Positions 15,040-18,864 of a stretch of DNA of 18,864 nt are shown here, piece after piece (the first letter of the stretch is position 1; each line of letters starts with the position of its first letter). Source of the DNA: Candidatus Bipolaricaulis sp. (GTDB lineage: Bacteria > Bipolaricaulota > Bipolaricaulia > Bipolaricaulales > Bipolaricaulaceae). The stretch lies in assembly GCA_020062805.1 (NCBI GenBank), contig JAGUVP010000033.1:1-18864 (forward strand), in the 5' to 3' direction. The translations under genes and the position numbers were made by a program. Under the pieces are notes generated by a model. That model saw nothing but the letters and a program-made list of their open reading frames with translations. It did not search any database and was not told the origin of the DNA.

Positions 15040-16400
15040 ACGGCCTGAACGCCGAGGCTGAAGCGGAACGGGTTCACCTCAGAAACGACCGCCCGACAAA
15101 GGAACGGGCAGTACGTACGTCCTCTACTGGATGCAGGCCTCGCAACGGGCGAGCTGGAATCCCGCCCTGGAGCACGCCATCGCGCTGGGGGACCAACTCG
15201 GCGTTCCGGTGGTTGCCTGTTTCGGCCTCACTCCAGACTACCCCGAGGCGAACCTCAGGTCCTACACCTTTCTCCTCGGGGGGTTGGAGGAAACCGCCCG
15301 CGCGCTGGCCGAGCGCGGTCTTCAGTGTGTTACGAGGGTCGGCGACCCGCCCCAGGTTGCCCTGGATCTGGCCCGCGATGCGGCCGCCGTCGTCACCGAC
15401 TGCGGCTACCTTCGGCACCAGCGCCTGTGGCGGGAAGCCGTGGCGAAGGGTGCCCCCTGCCCCGTGGTCGAAGTGGAGAGCGATCTGGTGGTTCCGGTGG
15501 AGCTGGCCTACCCCCGCCAGGCGTGGAGCGCCGTAGTTCTTCGCCGCCGCATCCAACCTCTGGTGCCGAGCTTCCTCCGCCCGCTCCTGGACCGCGCTCC
15601 GCGGCATAGCTCGCTGCAACTGGAGGTTTGGGGGGAGGACTCTCAGGACCTGAGTGCCCTTCTTGCCGCGCTCCCGATCGACCGTTCGGTCTCGCCGGTG
15701 GCCCTCGTCCCAGGAACCGAGGCGGCTCGAGCCCGACTCGCGCGGTTCATCGAGGACGACCTCTCCCGCTACGCCGAAGCGCAAAGGGATCCTGCCGCTG
15801 CGGGGACCTTCGGGCTCAGCCCGTACCTCCACTTTGGCCAGATCTCTCCGGTCGAGGTGGCGTGGCAAGTTTCCCAGCCCGGGGGGCCAGGGGCCGACGC
15901 GTTTCTCGAGGAGTTCGTGGTGCGGCGGGAGCTCGCGATCAACTTCGTCCACTACAACCTCCACTACGACGCATACAGCGGCCTCCCCTCCTGGGCCCGG
16001 GATACGCGCCGCCGATCCCCGCCCGACTGCCTACACAGCCCGCCAGCTCGAGCTCGCTCAGACAGATGATCCTGTCTGGAACGCAGCCCAGACCGAGCTT
16101 CGGGTGACGGGAACCATCCACAGCTACCTGCGCATGTACTGGGGCAAGCAGATCGTGGCCTGGATCCCTGACCCCGAACAGGCGTTCAACGTGGCACTTC
16201 ACCTGAACAACACGTACGGCCTCGACGGCCGAGACCCTTCGAGCTACGCCGGGGTCGGGTGGTGCTTTGGACTCCACGATCGCCCATTTCCCGAGCGGCC
16301 GATCTGGGGCAAGATCCGTCCCATGACCCAGCGGGGGCTGGAACGGAAGTTCGATCTCGAGGCGTACCTCGCCCGAATCGCGTCGCTGCAGAAGGAGTAG
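15036..16400 (+). pseudogene. phr: Class II CPD photolyase, interrupted by two frameshifts
   Basis: Three frames together make one class II deoxyribodipyrimidine photolyase of about 450 residues. The first runs from ATG 15036 (overlapping the hydrolase stop as ATGA) with ERVHLRNDRP. The second, from about 15116, has YVLYWMQASQRASWNPALEHA, then YPEANLRSYTFLLGGLEE and LSPYLHFGQISPVEVAW. The third, from about 16008, has WNAAQTELRVTGTIHSYLRM, then GLDGRDPSSYAGVGW and the family end. The first break lies at 15100-15118 next to a GTAC tandem duplication. The second lies near 16005, where a few residues also seem missing between WARDT and AADPRP. The intact enzyme uses FAD and blue light to split cyclobutane dimers. 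All class II signature blocks are preserved, so the lesion is recent or is a sequencing/assembly error. As read, the longest piece (15131-16069) lacks the C-terminal FAD-binding part. Confidence 0.88.
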
Positions 16401-16403
16401 ACC

Positions 16404-17321
16404 ATGCGTATGCTAGCTGGGGTTGCTGTTGCGTTCGGCATCGGACTCAGCGCCCTGAGCACAGAGCTTCCCCATCCCGGCCCGTTCTCGACGAGCACGT
16501 TCGAGTTCCGGCTCGCCGACTCGGCGCGAAACCGGTGGGTGGAGATCATCCTCGTCGCACCGCGAGGAGAGGGGGCGTTCCCGTTTGTCCTGTTTAGCCC
16601 AGGGTTCCTTCTATCTGGATCGGCATACCGATCGACCGGGGAACTCCTCGCCTCCTACGGGATCGCTGTCGCTCTCCTTACCTACAACGTGAGCCTGTTC
16701 ACCGTCGACCATCGTGTCCTCGCTCAGGATCTGCGGTTTGTCCTCGACCAGCTTCCAGGCGCGGCGGAGGCACACGGGGTCGCACTCAACCGTGAACGGG
16801 TCGGCCTCGTCGGCCACTCGCTGGGCGGAAAGCTCTCGTTTCTCGCCGCTGCCGAGGAACCTTCGGTGCGGGCGGTGGCGGGCCTCGATCCAGTGGACGG
16901 AGGGGTGCCGGGTACCGATGATCCTGTGCGGTTTCCCCGCGCAACGGATCGAATGCAGGAGATACCCGTGCCCAAACTCCTCATCGGCGCGGAGCGCGGG
17001 GGAGAGATGCAGTTCGGCATGCCGTGTGCTCCCCGGGAAGCGAACTACGAGCGGCTGTTCGAGCAGGCCGCAGACACAGCGTGGGAGGTCACCCAGATCG
17101 GGGCAGGGCACATGGACTACCTCGACAACCCGAACTGCGGGTTCGCCTGCGCGGTGTGCGTCGCCGGGTCCGACCCGGGGCACGCGCGCGGGGAGGCCCA
17201 GACCTACCTGGTCCTCTTCTTCCATGCCTACCTCTGGGACGGCCTCCAGGCATTGGAGGACCTGAGCGCTCGGCTAGAGAGCGACGTGGCCGCGGGGTCC
17301 GTGCGGGTTCGGCAGAAATGA
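16404..17321 (+). CDS. Secreted chlorophyllase-like alpha/beta hydrolase
   Basis: A 305-residue hydrolase with an N-terminal signal-like stretch (MRMLAGVAVAFGIGLSALST). The nucleophile Ser139 lies in VGLVGHSLGGKLSF; Asp162 or Asp165 in AGLDPVDGG and His236 in GAGHMDYLDN are the likely partners. The layout, with VLFSPGFLLSGSAYRSTGELLASYGI before the nucleophile, resembles the chlorophyllase / dienelactone-hydrolase-like group and related cutinase-like esterases; the substrate is unknown. A cysteine cluster, CGFACAVC near 243-250, follows the catalytic His, and another Cys lies at 208; disulfides are likely if it is exported. GAAGGAG overlaps the photolyase stop and serves this ATG. It ends the cluster, and the stop runs straight into a strong hairpin. 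Confidence 0.83.
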   Translation: MRMLAGVAVAFGIGLSALSTELPHPGPFSTSTFEFRLADSARNRWVEIILVAPRGEGAFPFVLFSPGFLLSGSAYRSTGELLASYGIAVALLTYNVSLFTVDHRVLAQDLRFVLDQLPGAAEAHGVALNRERVGLVGHSLGGKLSFLAAAEEPSVRAVAGLDPVDGGVPGTDDPVRFPRATDRMQEIPVPKLLIGAERGGEMQFGMPCAPREANYERLFEQAADTAWEVTQIGAGHMDYLDNPNCGFACAVCVAGSDPGHARGEAQTYLVLFFHAYLWDGLQALEDLSARLESDVAAGSVRVRQK

Positions 17322-17346
17322 GAGGGGCGGGCAGAGCCCGCCCCTC
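17322..17346. terminator. Bidirectional hairpin terminator between convergent genes
   Basis: GAGGGGCGGGC (17322-17332) and GCCCGCCCCTC (17336-17346) form a perfect 11-base stem with loop AGA, starting right after the hydrolase stop codon. The gene on the other strand ends at 17368, so the hairpin can serve both. There is no true T-run on the plus side; on the minus side TCATTTC follows. Confidence 0.75.
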
Positions 17347-17367
17347 GGTCAACAGCAGTTCCTACTG

Positions 17368-18864
17368 CTACCCGATGATGTCCTGGTACCAGACCACAAT
17401 CTTCACTTTGGCGCTCATGGTGACGGTGATCGAGTAGTACTCCCTCCTCGCGTCCCAGGTACCGTTCTTCCGAGTGGGATTGATGGCATCCCCCACCCAC
17501 TCGTCGTAGTAGATGGGGCCGCGACCGTACGAGCCGCCGGCGATGCGTCCCGGGAACCTGATCGTGACCTGGGATCCCGCGGAGAACGTCCCGCTGAACG
17601 GGGTCACACGGTCGGACGTCTCACCGGTGACCCGCACCGGCACCTTCAGCTCCTCGTACCCTGGCGTCAGCATCACCTGACGCCGCGCGTACACCTCGAG
17701 GGTGTACCCCAACGGCCGGACGATGATCGGACCGATGATGCCGATCTGGACACACGCCTCGAGGTCCACCCTTTGCTCGGCGGTCTTCGTCCGCCCTGCC
17801 GCGTCATTGGCCTGGACCCGCACCGTCACCGTACCGCCGCCGGATAGGTTCGCCCGGATGCCGGCCGACCCCGATGCGGGGAAGCTCCCCACCACGGCCT
17901 GCGTCGTACCGTTCGGGTAGACCAGGCTGACCGGGCTGACGTGGACCGGCGACGTCCCGCCGCTTGCCTGCCAGTACACGGTCACGAGGTGGCTGTACTC
18001 CTTGTCGCACACCTTCTCGACAGCCACCCGCACGATCTGGACCGTGAGGTCGGGCACCCGGGCGGCCGCTGCGGTCCGCAACGACACCGAGTAGCGGAAC
18101 ATCTCGCAGTTCCGACCATCAAACAGGCCGAACAACACATCGTAGTTGGCCCCAGCTGTGGGAAGTATGCCGGTCAGGATCGCAAGCCCCTGGTTGAGAT
18201 CGAGGTTCAGGGCCGCCCCGCTCGGCAGGTTGGACGAGATCGTCGTCACGCGGGTGATGCCTGCAGACCGGAACCGGGTGAGATCCGCACTGGGGATGGC
18301 CTTCGACGTGAGAAGGTGCAGCCCGGTGGCGACCTCGCCGAAGTCCCACTTCAAACCGGTGAACTGCGGACAGGTCGTGGTGATCGTTGCCGTGTAGACG
18401 CTGATCGTGAGCCGGACAACAACGCACTGGTTGCGGTCGAGGAGGTTGTACACCACCGTCCACCGGCCGCCCTCGCGAGGCACGGTCCCCAACAGCCGAC
18501 CCTGCAGCGAGGAGAGGATCAGGTCGAACGTGAGGCCGGTCGGCAGCGTTGAACTGACACGGGTTGCCGAGACGACCCCAAGCGAGGTAACCACGTTCAT
18601 GATGTCTGTCGGGAACGACTTGGTCGAGTTGACGTTGCTCCCGGCCGTCACCTGGCCGAAGTCCCAGCTCCGGTCCTGCGTGGGAGGACACCCCGGCGGT
18701 TCCCGCGGCACGTACTCATCGCACGTCGGCTGGAGACAGTCCGGGTCAATGAACGTCTGAATGGACGCTTCGATGTTGGGCACAACCTTGACCGACGTGG
18801 ACGCCGTAGCTGCCGCCTGAGCACAGGCCTGGGCCATCGCCTCGGCTTGAGCGAGGGCTTCCGC
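17368..18864 (-). CDS. Large beta-sandwich repeat protein, likely exported (N-terminus beyond right edge)
   Basis: The frame is open from the right edge to TAG at 17370-17368, at least 498 residues. No start is chosen: the ATG at 18837 lies within an Ala/Gln/Glu-rich helix that continues past the edge. Counting from that ATG, an Ala-rich helix (1-13) is followed by a Cys/Pro-rich linker (34-52). Two repeats come next, each opening WDFG[QE]V and holding a LPxG...L.G..P..G..Y pattern like putative-Ig (He_PIG) domains, at 58-150 and 164-253. Then an Ig/PKD-like domain with VTVYWQASGGTSPVHVSPVS (about 263-375) and a beta-rich C-terminal domain without a match I recognise. Paired cysteines (34, 39, 50, 138, 156, 244) suggest disulfides and an extracytoplasmic place. 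It could be an adhesin or a surface-layer or envelope structural protein; there is no enzymatic motif. Confidence 0.78.
   Translation of the reverse strand, partial: AEALAQAEAMAQACAQAAATASTSVKVVPNIEASIQTFIDPDCLQPTCDEYVPREPPGCPPTQDRSWDFGQVTAGSNVNSTKSFPTDIMNVVTSLGVVSATRVSSTLPTGLTFDLILSSLQGRLLGTVPREGGRWTVVYNLLDRNQCVVVRLTISVYTATITTTCPQFTGLKWDFGEVATGLHLLTSKAIPSADLTRFRSAGITRVTTISSNLPSGAALNLDLNQGLAILTGILPTAGANYDVLFGLFDGRNCEMFRYSVSLRTAAAARVPDLTVQIVRVAVEKVCDKEYSHLVTVYWQASGGTSPVHVSPVSLVYPNGTTQAVVGSFPASGSAGIRANLSGGGTVTVRVQANDAAGRTKTAEQRVDLEACVQIGIIGPIIVRPLGYTLEVYARRQVMLTPGYEELKVPVRVTGETSDRVTPFSGTFSAGSQVTIRFPGRIAGGSYGRGPIYYDEWVGDAINPTRKNGTWDARREYYSITVTMSAKVKIVVWYQDIIG
18079..18666 (-). repeat. Two tandem protein repeats in the beta-sandwich protein
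   Basis: Repeat 1 is encoded at 18666-18388 and repeat 2 at 18348-18079, about 106 residues apart start to start. Shared marks are WDFGQVTAG versus WDFGEVATG, SFPTDIM versus AIPSADL, ATRVSSTLPTG versus VTTISSNLPSG, and NLLDRNQC versus GLFDGRNC. The copies are well diverged, so the duplication is old. Confidence 0.65.

Noticed and set aside
15100..15120. Programmed ribosomal frameshifting in the photolyase
   Set aside because: No slippery heptamer or downstream structure is evident, and a second unrelated break occurs near 16005.
1..18864. CRISPR array, tRNA or rRNA genes, insertion sequences, phage genes
   Set aside because: No regularly spaced repeats, no cloverleaf or rRNA-like stretches, and no transposase, integrase or phage protein text were seen.

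Overview
The window is GC-rich (about 60-65% by eye) and tightly packed bacterial DNA: most gene neighbours overlap by 4 to 17 bases or sit a few bases apart, and many starts have GGAGG-like ribosome binding sites. A TolC-type outer membrane channel points to a two-membrane (diderm) cell. Superoxide reductase, rubrerythrin, a thioferritin-like DpsL and PerR point to an anaerobe or microaerophile that meets oxygen now and then. The UV-repair genes suggest at least occasional exposure to light. A thermophilic or anaerobic candidate-phylum bacterium such as Bipolaricaulota/Acetothermia would fit, but that is a weak guess from overall feel.

Layout. (1) 1-1124, minus: the N-terminal 374 codons of mutS, running off the left edge. 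(2) 1192-5801, minus: an export operon in the order tolC-like channel, membrane fusion protein, MacB/LolD-type ABC ATPase, MacB/FtsX-type permease. The permease is split by one in-frame TAG. (3) 5802-6170: a divergent control region with a tandem 11-bp repeat laid out like a PhoB/OmpR-type operator, overlapping a candidate promoter for the export operon. (4) 6171-8202, plus: an OmpR-family response regulator and its histidine kinase, the likely controller of the divergent export operon. (5) 8216-11538, plus: a near-consensus sigma-70 promoter driving perR, dpsL, a small cytochrome b5-like protein, rubrerythrin, a peroxiredoxin, ferritin and superoxide reductase. This is a complete set for superoxide and peroxide removal and iron storage under a PerR-type metal sensor. 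(6) 11539-12160: a short spacer with hairpins, then a small SnoaL/NTF2-like protein. (7) 12189-17321, plus: a chain of coupled genes comprising YbgA-like DUF523-DUF1722, UV damage endonuclease, an alpha/beta hydrolase, a class II CPD photolyase (frameshifted twice) and a secreted chlorophyllase-like hydrolase. It ends at a strong 11-bp hairpin. (8) 17368-18864, minus: a large secreted-looking beta-sandwich protein with two internal repeats, running off the right edge.

The points most worth a second look are the 11-bp tandem operator between the two-component system and the exporter, the cytochrome b5-like protein embedded in the oxidative stress operon, the hydrolase gene coupled into a UV-repair operon, the near-leaderless perR promoter, and the lesions in the permease and photolyase genes, which may be real decay or sequence errors.
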